From Thalassospira alkalitolerans (GTDB lineage: Bacteria; Pseudomonadota; Alphaproteobacteria; Rhodospirillales; Thalassospiraceae): 64,000 nucleotides of DNA. The translations under genes and the position numbers were made by a program. Positions 26,736-35,263 of this stretch are shown piece by piece (within the stretch, counting starts at the first letter, position 1; each line of letters starts with the position of its first letter). The notes beneath the pieces are model-generated. The model did no database searches, was not told where the DNA came from, and saw only the letters and a program-made list of their open reading frames with translations. The stretch covers positions 1 to 64,000 of the forward strand of contig NZ_JFKB01000004.1 of NCBI RefSeq assembly GCF_002115745.1, in the 5' to 3' direction.

Positions 26736-26751
26736 TTCACGTTTACGTAAA
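26736..26751. promoter_or_regulatory. LiuR-like palindrome before the valine operon
   Basis: TTCACGTTTACGTAAA fits the dyad TTYACGTWWACGTRAA, with two ACGT cores. It ends 35 bp before the dehydrogenase start. MerR-family regulators of branched-chain amino acid breakdown (LiuR) are reported to bind ACGT-containing dyads of this shape; that comparison is from memory. The target function fits. Confidence 0.45.
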
Positions 26752-26786
26752 GGGAAAATATCAAAATATTCAGAGGCGGCGATCCA

Positions 26787-27926
26787 ATGGAATTTAACCT
26801 GTCAGAAGATCAATTGGCATTTGCCGAGGCAGCCCGCGATTTTGCAAGCAACGAAATGGCTCCGAATGCCGGGGAATGGGATGCAAAGCACATTTTCCCC
26901 GAGGAAACCTTGCGCAAGGCTGCGGAGCTTGGTTTTGCTGCGATTTATACTCGTGAGGATGTTGGTGGTTCGGGGCTTGGGCGTCTGGACGCGGCTGTCA
27001 TATTCGAAGAATTAGCGGCCGCATGCCCATCCACGGCTGCTTATATTTCGATCCACAATATGGCGTGCTGGATGATTGATTGTTTTGGTAGCGAAGATCA
27101 GCGCCAAAAATATCTGCCTAGCCTCGTAACCATGGACCATTTCGCCAGTTATTGCCTGACTGAACCTGGCGCAGGGTCAGATGCCGGATCGCTTCGGACA
27201 CGTGCCACACGTGAGGGCGATCATTATATCCTGAATGGTGAAAAGGCATTCATATCTGGTGGTTCGCGCAGCGACATTTATATCGTTATGGCGCGTACCG
27301 GTGATGATAGCCCAAAAGGTATTTCGACCTTTATCATTCCCAAGGACGCCGAAGGGCTTTCATTTGGTAAACTTGAAGAAAAGATGGGCTGGAACAGCCA
27401 GCCGACCTCGTCCGTGATTTTCACCAATTGCAAAGTCCCGATTGAAAATCGTCTGGGCAAAGAGGGCGACGGATTTAAGTTTGCCATGATGGGACTTGAT
27501 GGTGGCCGACTTAACATTTCAGCGTGTTCGATTGGTGGTGCACGTGCCGCAATGGAACACGCCCGGGGCCATATCAAAGTGCGCAAACAATTTGGCAAAA
27601 CACTTGATCAATTTCAGGCATTGCAATTCAAATATGCCGACATGGTCACCGAACTTGAAGCCGCAAGGTTGCTGCTGCACAAAGCAGCATGGAAGCTGGA
27701 CAATAAAACCCCCGACGCGACACAGTTCTGCGCGATGGCCAAACGTTTTGGCACCGATATCGGGTTCCAGGTCTGTAATGAAGCCCTGCAGCTTCACGGT
27801 GGGTATGGCTATATTCGTGAATACCCGATTGAAAGGCTTTTGCGTGATTTGCGGGTCCATCAAATCCTTGAAGGAACAAATGAAATCATGCGCCTGATCA
27901 TTTCACGTGCCGCGCTAAAGGATTAA
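26787..27926 (+). CDS. Acyl-CoA dehydrogenase, probable isobutyryl-CoA dehydrogenase
   Basis: A 379-residue flavoprotein that introduces a 2,3 double bond into an acyl-CoA, passing electrons to ETF. The segment LTEPGAGSDAGSL and the helix HGGYGYIREYPIERLLRD are family signatures; the C-terminal EGTNEIMR is where short/branched-chain members carry the substrate-binding end. Its two downstream neighbours act on the next valine intermediates, so isobutyryl-CoA is the likely substrate. The ATG has a GAGGCGGCGATCCA ribosome region. A LiuR-like dyad lies just upstream. The stop is 3 bp before the next ATG. Confidence 0.88.
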   Translation: MEFNLSEDQLAFAEAARDFASNEMAPNAGEWDAKHIFPEETLRKAAELGFAAIYTREDVGGSGLGRLDAAVIFEELAAACPSTAAYISIHNMACWMIDCFGSEDQRQKYLPSLVTMDHFASYCLTEPGAGSDAGSLRTRATREGDHYILNGEKAFISGGSRSDIYIVMARTGDDSPKGISTFIIPKDAEGLSFGKLEEKMGWNSQPTSSVIFTNCKVPIENRLGKEGDGFKFAMMGLDGGRLNISACSIGGARAAMEHARGHIKVRKQFGKTLDQFQALQFKYADMVTELEAARLLLHKAAWKLDNKTPDATQFCAMAKRFGTDIGFQVCNEALQLHGGYGYIREYPIERLLRDLRVHQILEGTNEIMRLIISRAALKD

Positions 27927-27929
27927 GTT

Positions 27930-29024
27930 ATGAGTAGCGATAACGTTACCTCCGCCTCGGAAGGTACAGAACAATCTGTGGTGTTTTCCCGAACCGGTGC
28001 AATCGGGCATATTATGCTTAATCGGCCGAAAGCACTTAATGCACTTGATCTTTCAATGGTCGATGCAATGGCTGCGCAGTTGCGTGTTTGGGAAAATGAT
28101 AGCTCGGTTGCTGTGGTTGTTATCGAAGGGGCCGGAGAAAAGGCATTTTGCGCCGGGGGCGACATCCGCGGTCTTTATGACGCACGCAAACGTGGCGATG
28201 ATGCGCTTCTTGATGCGTTCTATCGTCGGGAGTATTGCCTGAATAATTATATCGCGGCCTATCCCAAACCTTATGTCGCGTTAATGGATGGCATCACGAT
28301 GGGCGGGGGCGTCGGCGTTTCGATCCATGGTCGTTTCCGTGTCGTGACGGAACGCACCCTGTTTGCGATGCCGGAAACCGGAATTGGTTTTTTCCCTGAT
28401 GTTGGAGGCGGTTATTTTCTGCCGCGATGCCCGGGTGAAATTGGCATGTATCTAGGCCTGACAGGCGCAAGGATCAAGGCAGAAGATTGCCTTTATACCG
28501 GATTGGCAACGCATGGCGTAAAGGCAGATCAGATTGCGTCATTGAAGGCTGATCTTGTGAATATGGACCGCGGAGATAACGCCTTTGCTGTCGTTCAGAA
28601 AATATTGGATACGCATAATTCCGAGTTTCATGACGGTATGCTCGAATCGGTACGCGGGGAAATTGACGAATTATTTGGCAAGAAATCGGTCATCGATATT
28701 TTTGCAGGTATGAGTTCTTCCACTTCGACGTTTGCCATGGAAACGGCGAAGATTCTTCGCACCAAATCACCTATCGCAGTATGCCTTGCCTATGAACAAA
28801 TCCGTCAGGGGCGTGATATGACGCTGGAACAGGTTCTGGTGATGGAGTTCCGGCTTGCACAGCGCACGGTATGTAAACCTGATCTGTTCGAAGGCGTGCG
28901 GGCGGTGATTGTGGATAAGGATCATAGCCCTCAATGGCAGCATGCCGATGTCGGGCAAGTCGACCCACGCGAGGTTGCCGAATATTTTGATCCGTTACCT
29001 ACTGAAAAAGAATTGAAGTTATAG
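27930..29024 (+). CDS. 3-Hydroxyisobutyryl-CoA hydrolase (enoyl-CoA hydratase family)
   Basis: A 364-residue crotonase-fold enzyme. The oxyanion-hole strands are EKAFCAGGDIRGLY and MDGITMGGGVGVSIHGRF. The FPDVGGGYFLPR segment holds the catalytic Glu-to-Asp region (ETGIGFFPDVGG) that marks hydrolases rather than hydratases in this branch. The length beyond 340 residues also fits 3-hydroxyisobutyryl-CoA hydrolase. It frees 3-hydroxyisobutyrate from CoA for the dehydrogenase that follows. It starts 3 bp after the upstream stop, so the two are tightly coupled. No separate methacrylyl-CoA hydratase gene is in view. Confidence 0.85.
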   Translation: MSSDNVTSASEGTEQSVVFSRTGAIGHIMLNRPKALNALDLSMVDAMAAQLRVWENDSSVAVVVIEGAGEKAFCAGGDIRGLYDARKRGDDALLDAFYRREYCLNNYIAAYPKPYVALMDGITMGGGVGVSIHGRFRVVTERTLFAMPETGIGFFPDVGGGYFLPRCPGEIGMYLGLTGARIKAEDCLYTGLATHGVKADQIASLKADLVNMDRGDNAFAVVQKILDTHNSEFHDGMLESVRGEIDELFGKKSVIDIFAGMSSSTSTFAMETAKILRTKSPIAVCLAYEQIRQGRDMTLEQVLVMEFRLAQRTVCKPDLFEGVRAVIVDKDHSPQWQHADVGQVDPREVAEYFDPLPTEKELKL

Positions 29025-29094
29025 GTGCCTCTCTTCCTGTAACTTTTTAAAATCAAACAAAATATTAATATCCAAAATTCAGAGGAGAGTCCAA

Positions 29095-29985
29095 ATGGCG
29101 AAAATTGGTTTCATTGGTCTGGGAAATATGGGCGGGCCGATGGCGGCGAACCTGATCAAGGCTGGCCATGATCTTAAGGTCTTTGATTTATCAGAAGAAT
29201 CCGTTGCCAAAGCAGTTGATGCAGGGGCATCAAGGGCGGCAACTATTGCTGAAGCGGCAAAGGATGTGGCGTTTGTCGTGACGGTTTTGCCTGCTGGAAA
29301 GCATGTGCTGTCAGTCTACGAAGGGCCAGACGGTGTTGTTGCTAATGCTGCGGCCGGAACCGTTTTGATCGATAGCTCAACCATCGAGGTTGATGCCGCT
29401 CGCAAAGCTGCAGAATTGGCGAAGGCCAATGGACTTGGCGCCGTTGACGCGCCGATTTCCGGCGGTGTAACAGGGGCCACAGCAGGAACATTAACCTTTA
29501 TGGTTGGTGGTTCGGATGATGATTTCGCCCGCACTGAACCGATTTTGGATGGAATGGGTAGCAACATCATTCATGCTGGCACCAGCGGCGCCGGGCAGGC
29601 AGCGAAAATATGTAATAATATGGTGTTAGGCGTCAGTATGATCGCCGTATCCGAGGCATTTATGTTGGCCAAACGTCTTGGCCTTGATGCGCAAAAATTG
29701 TTTGATATTTCGTCCAAGGCTTCAGGACAGTGCTGGTCGCTGACAACTTACTGCCCCGTCCCGGGGCCTGTTCCAAGCTCGCCGGCAAACCGTGATTATC
29801 AAGCCGGTTTTGCCGTTGATATGATGCTTAAAGATCTGAAGCTTGCCCAACAGGCTGCCGCATCGTCCGGGGCGACGACCCCGATGGGGGCGCTCGCCGA
29901 AAGCCTTTATGCGCTTTATTCCAATGGTGGGAATGGCGGTATGGACTTTTCTGCTATTGTCAAAATGCTTGATGGTGAGAAATAA
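29095..29985 (+). CDS. mmsB: 3-Hydroxyisobutyrate dehydrogenase
   Basis: A 296-residue NAD-dependent dehydrogenase that makes methylmalonate semialdehyde from 3-hydroxyisobutyrate. The dinucleotide loop GFIGLGNMGGPMA spans residues 5-17. The substrate loop DAPISGGVTGATAG (118-131) and the catalytic Lys171 in GQAAKICNN are intact. The ATG has a GAGGAGAG ribosome site, 70 bp after the hydrolase gene. A terminator follows. The next enzyme, methylmalonate-semialdehyde dehydrogenase, is not in view. Confidence 0.93.
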   Translation: MAKIGFIGLGNMGGPMAANLIKAGHDLKVFDLSEESVAKAVDAGASRAATIAEAAKDVAFVVTVLPAGKHVLSVYEGPDGVVANAAAGTVLIDSSTIEVDAARKAAELAKANGLGAVDAPISGGVTGATAGTLTFMVGGSDDDFARTEPILDGMGSNIIHAGTSGAGQAAKICNNMVLGVSMIAVSEAFMLAKRLGLDAQKLFDISSKASGQCWSLTTYCPVPGPVPSSPANRDYQAGFAVDMMLKDLKLAQQAAASSGATTPMGALAESLYALYSNGGNGGMDFSAIVKMLDGEK

Positions 29986-30017
29986 TACTTCTGCAAACGC
30001 AGAAACCAAATGTGAAG

Positions 30018-30042
30018 GCCCGGCGATTGCCGGGCTTTTTTT
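30018..30042 (+). terminator. Terminator of the valine operon
   Basis: Perfect 7-bp arms GCCCGGC and GCCGGGC enclose a 4-base loop followed by seven T. Confidence 0.9.
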
Positions 30043-30123
30043 ATGAATACCGATATGCACATTAGTGGTAGATTTAATGAGGTGCTCGGTGAAGGCACCG
30101 AACAGAAATTCCCGGAATGAAGA

Positions 30124-30315
30124 ATGACAACAAGAAACACTGTCCCGCGCGAGATATATTTTGAATTGCGACAGGTAGGGACTTACCTGCGCTGTACGGC
30201 GATTGATGGAAAAACGGGAGTCGAGGTGACTGTCGCAGGACCAGTATCGAGGAATCCGGAACAACTAAAGCGCGTTGCAGTTCAAAAACTTGAATACGTT
30301 CTTAATAAGGGATAA
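30124..30315 (+). CDS. Small conserved protein of unknown function (DUF6898-like)
   Basis: A 63-residue protein starting MTTRNTVPREIYFELRQVG. The pattern EIYFELRQVGxxLRCTAIDxxTGxEVxVxGP followed by a C-terminal KLEYVL helix recalls a small alphaproteobacterial family of unknown function (DUF6898 by memory). It is a beta-rich core with a short helix. A GGAATGAAGA ribosome region precedes the ATG. It stands alone between the valine terminator and the Liv importer region. No role can be given. Confidence 0.65.
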   Translation: MTTRNTVPREIYFELRQVGTYLRCTAIDGKTGVEVTVAGPVSRNPEQLKRVAVQKLEYVLNKG

Positions 30316-30668
30316 AATATACAATATATAGAGCCATGCGTTTGATGGTGTTGGTGTTTTATTCTGAGAATGAAATATGATTTGGTGTTTTTGACCAATT
30401 TATCAAAGCCACTTGCAGCCTTCGACCTCATGTGTCTAAGGTTTGTGCTCTAATCGCGCATTTGGATAAAGAGCTACAATAAGAATGGCCGTGTCCAAAG
30501 GCTAGAACCGGGAAAAACCCGATAACAATAAGACGGAGGCTTCGGAGGTTTGCGCGGGGGCAATTGGGGGACTTTGTCTCATCCAATCAATACATCTGTA
30601 TCTTGTTTTGCGCCTTCAGCCAATCGGACGAAGACCTCGTTTGTCTGTGCCAAATCTAAGGTTGTGCA
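30316..30668. other. Region upstream of livH
   Basis: These 353 bp hold no convincing gene; an 84-codon frame overlaps the livH start out of frame. A small hairpin CGGG-AAAAA-CCCG (30509-30521) and a GGAGG-rich segment are visible. A sigma-70 promoter is not clear. Confidence 0.4.
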
Positions 30669-31592
30669 ATGGATTGGGCTTATTTTTTACAACAATTGAT
30701 CAACGGTCTGACGCTGGGAGCTATCTACGGTTTGATCGCGATCGGTTACACGATGGTCTATGGCATCATCGGTATGATCAACTTCGCGCATGGCGAAATC
30801 TATATGCTGGGCGCGTTCCATTCTCTGATTACGTTCCTGATTTGTCAGGCCGCAGGGATTAGCGGTATTTTGCCGCTTACACTTCTTTTAATGCTGGTCG
30901 TTTCAATGGTTCTGACCTCGGTCTATGGCTGGGGCGTGGAACGGATTGCATATCGACCGCTGCGCGGATCATTCCGTCTCGCAGCATTGATTTCGGCCAT
31001 TGGCATGTCGATCTTCCTGCAGAACTTCGTGCAAATTGCGCAGGGGGCTCGTGTAAAGCCGATGCAGCCGCTGATCGAGGGCGGTATCGTCCTGATGGAA
31101 AGCGCGAATTTCGACGTTTTGCTCAGCTATATGCAGATGATCATTATTGTTTTGACCTTTGTGCTGATGGTTGTGTTTTCGACATTGATTGCGAAAACGT
31201 CACTGGGTCGTGCGCAGCGCGCCTGTGAACAGGATCGCACCATGGCGGGGCTTCTGGGCGTCAACGTTGACCGTACTATTTCCACGACCTTTGTAATGGG
31301 GGCTGCCCTGGCGGCCGTCGCAGGCATGATGGTTACCCTGTATTACGGCGTGATTGACTTCTATATCGGCTTCCTTGCCGGTGTTAAGGCGTTCACCGCT
31401 GCGGTTCTCGGGGGAATTGGATCGCTTCCAGGTGCAATGCTTGGTGGCCTTTTGATCGGTCTAATCGAAGCATTCTGGTCGGGGTATCTCACGATTGAAT
31501 ATAAGGACGTTGCGACGTTTGGTATTCTTGTTCTCGTGTTGATTTTCCGCCCGTGGGGTCTGCTTGGCAAGCCGGAGGTCGAGAAAGTCTGA
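30669..31592 (+). CDS. livH: Branched-chain amino acid ABC transporter, permease LivH
   Basis: A 307-residue inner-membrane permease with about eight helices, the LivH half of the HAAT-family importer. The signature [20 protein letters not shown] near residues 25-44 is diagnostic. The [16 protein letters not shown] segment near 241-256 is the conserved C-terminal loop. An AAGG ribosome site precedes the ATG. The stop overlaps the livM start (TGATG), which indicates coupled translation. The operon order is livH-livM-livG-livF, a small membrane protein, then livK. Confidence 0.93.
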   Translation: MDWAYFLQQLINGLTLGAIYGLIAIGYTMVYGIIGMINFAHGEIYMLGAFHSLITFLICQAAGISGILPLTLLLMLVVSMVLTSVYGWGVERIAYRPLRGSFRLAALISAIGMSIFLQNFVQIAQGARVKPMQPLIEGGIVLMESANFDVLLSYMQMIIIVLTFVLMVVFSTLIAKTSLGRAQRACEQDRTMAGLLGVNVDRTISTTFVMGAALAAVAGMMVTLYYGVIDFYIGFLAGVKAFTAAVLGGIGSLPGAMLGGLLIGLIEAFWSGYLTIEYKDVATFGILVLVLIFRPWGLLGKPEVEKV

Positions 31593-33109
31593 TGTCCGCT
31601 TTCCTTACATCTTCACGAATTTCCGGTGCTGAAATCGCCAAGGAACTAGCGTTCTTTGCCGTTATCGCACTGATGATGTCGGTCATGATTCTCGGTGTCG
31701 AGACGGTTGACCGTCCGACAGGACTTGAACTGGCCGTTCGCTGGGATCTTGTCCTTACTGCCATCGTGTCGACTATGATTGGCCGACTGGCGCTGATTAT
31801 GCGTCGCGAAAACATGTCGCGTATCGGTCAGGCTGTCCTGATCACACTTGCAGCCATCGCAGTGTTCGAGATGTTTGTTCGTTTCCGCGAACTTGATGAC
31901 CGTTGGGCTCATCCGGTCATTCTCGATATGGCTTCAAGTAGCATTACCAGTGTGATTGTCGCACTGGCATTCATTGGCATCATTTTCACCATTGCCTATT
32001 TCAGCAAGAAAACTGCGGTGGCTGAAGCTGACACAGCGCCAAAGCTTGGAGCAAAGATCCAGCTTGCCTATCGCTCCAACACCAAGAAAATCGGAGCTCT
32101 GGGAATTGCCTTCTTTGTGATCTTCCCGTTTTTGTTTGGTGAAAACCGTTCTGCGATCGACCTTGCAACTCTGGTGATGATTTACATCATGTTGGGGTGG
32201 GGGCTTAATATCGTGGTCGGGTTGGCTGGTCTTCTCGATCTTGGTTATGTAGCGTTCTACGCCGTCGGGGCATATTCCTATGCGTTGCTGTCACAGAACT
32301 TCGATCTCAGCTTCTGGTTATGCCTTCCGCTCGCCGGCATTTTCGCTGCAAGCTTTGGTATTATCCTTGGCTTCCCGGTTCTGCGACTGCGCGGGGATTA
32401 TCTTGCAATCGTGACGCTGGGCTTTGGTGAGATCATCCGTGTTATTCTGATTAACTGGTATGATTTGACTGGTGGCCCGGATGGGATTTCATCAATTGAG
32501 CGTCCCAGTTTCTTTGGTTTTGCTGATTTCAGTCGGCGTGTGCCTGAGGGCAATATTGGTTTCAACGAGCTGTTCGGTCTTGAATACTCGTCGATGCACC
32601 GTCTGATCTTCCTGTACTATCTGATCCTTGTTCTTGCGCTTGTGACCAGCTTTGTTACGACGCGTTTGCGCAAATTGCCGATCGGACGTGCCTGGGAAGC
32701 ATTGCGAGAAGACGAAATCGCATGTCGTTCATTGGGGATCAACCCAACGAACACCAAGCTTTCAGCTTTTGCCATCGGTGCCATGTTTGGCGGCTTTGCT
32801 GGTGCATTCTTTGCAACCCGTCAGGGGTTTATCAGCCCGGAAAGTTTCACCTTCCTTGAATCTGCCGTGATCCTTGCCATCGTTGTTCTTGGCGGGATGG
32901 GCAGTCAAATCGGGGTGGTTCTTGCCGCAATTGTGATGATCGGTTTCCCGGAAATGTTCCGTGAACTGGCCGAGTATCGCATGCTGATCTTCGGGGCAGG
33001 TATGGTTGCCATCATGTTGTGGCGTCCACGCGGTCTTCTGTCCTTCCGTGACCCGACCATTCTGCTGAATATGAGCACGAAAGATAAAGTTGCCGGAGAA
33101 GTCAAATGA
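31592..33109 (+). CDS. livM: Branched-chain amino acid ABC transporter, permease LivM
   Basis: The partner permease, 505 residues. The LivM core (about residues 185-485) contains [22 protein letters not shown] and [14 protein letters not shown]. About 150 residues before it form extra membrane helices and loops, longer than E. coli LivM (425). This is common in alphaproteobacteria. The ATG at 31592 overlaps the livH stop; the longer frame from 31553 lies inside livH. The stop overlaps livG as ATGA. Confidence 0.92.
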   Translation: MSAFLTSSRISGAEIAKELAFFAVIALMMSVMILGVETVDRPTGLELAVRWDLVLTAIVSTMIGRLALIMRRENMSRIGQAVLITLAAIAVFEMFVRFRELDDRWAHPVILDMASSSITSVIVALAFIGIIFTIAYFSKKTAVAEADTAPKLGAKIQLAYRSNTKKIGALGIAFFVIFPFLFGENRSAIDLATLVMIYIMLGWGLNIVVGLAGLLDLGYVAFYAVGAYSYALLSQNFDLSFWLCLPLAGIFAASFGIILGFPVLRLRGDYLAIVTLGFGEIIRVILINWYDLTGGPDGISSIERPSFFGFADFSRRVPEGNIGFNELFGLEYSSMHRLIFLYYLILVLALVTSFVTTRLRKLPIGRAWEALREDEIACRSLGINPTNTKLSAFAIGAMFGGFAGAFFATRQGFISPESFTFLESAVILAIVVLGGMGSQIGVVLAAIVMIGFPEMFRELAEYRMLIFGAGMVAIMLWRPRGLLSFRDPTILLNMSTKDKVAGEVK

Positions 33110-33957
33110 CCGACAACGTACAGCTTGAAGTCGAACATCTGACCATGCGGTTTGGTGGTCTGGTTGCCATTGACAATCTGTCCTTTACCGCCAGAAAGGG
33201 CGAGATTACGGCAATTATCGGTCCGAACGGCGCAGGGAAAACCACGGTTTTTAACTGCCTGACCGGGTTTTATGTTCCGACAGAAGGACGTCTGACGCTT
33301 TATGCTAATGATGGTCCGCGCCTTTTGGAGCGCACCGAAGGTTTCCGCATTCCGCGCAATAACGGTGTGGCCCGTACATTCCAGAACATTCGCCTGTTTA
33401 CCGGGATGACTGTTTTGGAAAATCTGGTTGTTGCCCAGCATAACCGCCTGATGGAAGCTTCGGCTTTCTCGCTGGCGGGGCTGTTCAATCTTCGCCGTTA
33501 TGCCAAGGCCGAACAGGAGGCCCTTGAAACAGCCAAGTTCTGGCTGAACAAGGTTGGCCTTTATGAGCAGGCCGACTGGAATGCCGGCAATTTGCCATAT
33601 GGCTCGCAACGTCGTCTTGAGATCGCGCGTGCCATGTGTGTCAATCCGTCACTGTTGTGTCTGGATGAACCAGCAGCTGGCCTTAATCCCCGCGAGTCGG
33701 CAGAACTCAACGTTCTGTTGCAGAGTATCCGTGACGATCAGGGGATCGGGCTTTTGCTGATTGAACATGACATGAGCGTCGTCATGAAGATTTCCGATCA
33801 TGTGATCGTGCTTGATTACGGCAAAAAGATCGCCGATGGCGATCCGGAATCCGTCAAGAAAGATCCGGCAGTTATTCGTGCCTACCTCGGTGAGGAAGAA
33901 GACGATGAACTGCCGCCGGAAATCCTTGCCGACCTTCATCTCGATCCGAACGCGTAG
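33106..33957 (+). CDS. livG: Branched-chain amino acid ABC transporter, ATPase LivG
   Basis: A 283-residue ATPase. Walker [10 protein letters not shown] lies at residues 39-47; [14 protein letters not shown] gives the Q-loop; the signature is [10 protein letters not shown], the LivG form in place of LSGGQ; Walker B is [11 protein letters not shown] with the switch His in LIEHDM. The C-terminal tail (DDELPPEIL) is acidic and about 25 residues longer than in E. coli LivG. It overlaps livM by four bases and precedes livF by 17 bp. Confidence 0.93.
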   Translation: MTDNVQLEVEHLTMRFGGLVAIDNLSFTARKGEITAIIGPNGAGKTTVFNCLTGFYVPTEGRLTLYANDGPRLLERTEGFRIPRNNGVARTFQNIRLFTGMTVLENLVVAQHNRLMEASAFSLAGLFNLRRYAKAEQEALETAKFWLNKVGLYEQADWNAGNLPYGSQRRLEIARAMCVNPSLLCLDEPAAGLNPRESAELNVLLQSIRDDQGIGLLLIEHDMSVVMKISDHVIVLDYGKKIADGDPESVKKDPAVIRAYLGEEEDDELPPEILADLHLDPNA

Positions 33958-33974
33958 TGAGGGAGTAGACCGAT

Positions 33975-34691
33975 ATGTCCATGCTGAAAATTGAAGGTGT
34001 TCATACCTTCTATGGCAATATCGAAGCCCTCAGGGGCATTGATATGGAAGTTAATGAAGGTGAGATCGTTACGTTGATCGGTGCCAATGGCGCTGGCAAG
34101 ACGACCTTGCTGATGACATGTTGCGGGGCACCGCAGGCCTCAAAGGGGCGCATTCTGTTTGAAGGTCAGGATATCAGTCGCATGCCAACGCATGAGATTT
34201 GCCATCTTGGTATTCAGCAGTCGCCAGAGGGGCGCCGCATCTTCCCGCGCATGTCCGTTTACGAAAACCTGCAGATGGGGGCGAGCACCCAGGATCCGAA
34301 ATATTTCGATCAGGATCTGGAAATGGTGTTTGATCTGTTCCCGCGCCTGAAGGAACGTATTACCCAGCGCGCTGGTACAATGTCTGGCGGTGAACAGCAA
34401 ATGCTGGCCATTGGCCGTGCCCTTATGGGACGTCCACGTCTATTGCTTCTGGACGAGCCATCACTTGGCATCGCACCACTTGTTGTCAAGCAGATATTTG
34501 AAACCATCAAGCAAATTAACCGCGAAAAGAAAGTCACTGTATTTCTGGTCGAGCAGAACGCGTTTCACGCGCTCAAGCTTGCTCATCGCGGGTATGTCAT
34601 GGTTAACGGAAATATAACCCTGTCGGGAACGGGTGCCGAACTTCTGGCCAATCCAGAAGTTCGTGCAGCCTATCTCGAAGGTGGCCACTAG
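33975..34691 (+). CDS. livF: Branched-chain amino acid ABC transporter, ATPase LivF
   Basis: The second ATPase, 238 residues. Walker A GANGAGKTT lies at residues 36-44. SPEGRRIFPRMSVYENL is the LivF-specific segment after the Q-loop. The signature MSGGEQQ and Walker B LLLLDEPSLGL follow. LivF and LivG form the ATPase heterodimer that drives LivHM. The ATG has a GAGGGAG ribosome site. The stop lies 10 bp before the small membrane protein gene. Confidence 0.93.
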   Translation: MSMLKIEGVHTFYGNIEALRGIDMEVNEGEIVTLIGANGAGKTTLLMTCCGAPQASKGRILFEGQDISRMPTHEICHLGIQQSPEGRRIFPRMSVYENLQMGASTQDPKYFDQDLEMVFDLFPRLKERITQRAGTMSGGEQQMLAIGRALMGRPRLLLLDEPSLGIAPLVVKQIFETIKQINREKKVTVFLVEQNAFHALKLAHRGYVMVNGNITLSGTGAELLANPEVRAAYLEGGH

Positions 34692-34701
34692 GAGGACGGA
34701 A

Positions 34702-35055
34702 ATGGAAGCGATTACAGGTACCAGCCTTGGTGTCACGATCGGAATGACCGTCATCCTGATGGGGTTTTGTGCGTTCATGACAGGACAGGCGATCGCCAAT
34801 ACTTGGCGCCCGCTAAGTCAGGTGTATCCCTATGCATTGCTGCTGGGAGCGACTGACCGGTTCATGATCTATGCATTATTTGAGGGCGAGCTTCTTTCGC
34901 TTTCCGGCTACATCTTCGATACGGCGATCCTGTTTGCAGTTCTGATTGCAGCGTTCCGCGTTACGCGGGTTAACAAGATGCTGTCGCAGTATCCGTGGCT
35001 CTATGAACGTGTCGGACCGTTTGGTTTCCGCGCACGGGAAGGGGCGGACGTCTGA
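34702..35055 (+). CDS. Small membrane protein of the liv operon (DUF6867-like)
   Basis: A 117-residue protein with three hydrophobic segments (about residues 8-28, 40-57 and 63-84) and a basic C-terminal tail. It resembles a small alphaproteobacterial membrane family found after livF (DUF6867 by memory). The ATG at 34702 has a perfect TAGGAGGA ribosome site, 10 bp after livF, so it is translated as part of the operon. A longer start at 34633 lies inside livF. Its role is unknown. The position suggests an accessory subunit of the importer, but that is inference. Confidence 0.75.
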   Translation: MEAITGTSLGVTIGMTVILMGFCAFMTGQAIANTWRPLSQVYPYALLLGATDRFMIYALFEGELLSLSGYIFDTAILFAVLIAAFRVTRVNKMLSQYPWLYERVGPFGFRAREGADV

Positions 35056-35101
35056 TCTTTTGGTGGTGATGATAATGCATCGCCGCCGTACTGCTAAATT
35101 A

Positions 35102-35129
35102 TTGGCAGTGCAGTACTTAGTACTATTGC
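35102..35129 (+). promoter_or_regulatory. Candidate promoter and operator before livK
   Basis: TTGGCA (35102-35107) and TATTGC (35124-35129) are 16 bp apart. Between them, AGTACT-T-AGTACT (35112-35124) is a perfect 6-1-6 palindrome set in the spacer, where a repressor would block RNA polymerase. The binding-protein gene could thus be controlled apart from the rest of the operon. Confidence 0.4.
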
Positions 35130-35263
35130 ACACCAATTCTGGGGTGCTAAAGTACGAGGATCCTAAACTGGTAATCGGCAAAAAAAACGAGCCGGTTCAG
35201 GGTCCGAAAAGATGGTTCTGTCATGGTGATGGAACCAACCTTTGGAACAGGGAGACTTCTCTT

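Noticed and set aside
34946-35263. N-terminal extension of livK back to 34946
   Set aside because: The frame is open by chance through the upstream gene and promoter; the ATG at 35264 has a ribosome site and is followed at once by a normal signal peptide.
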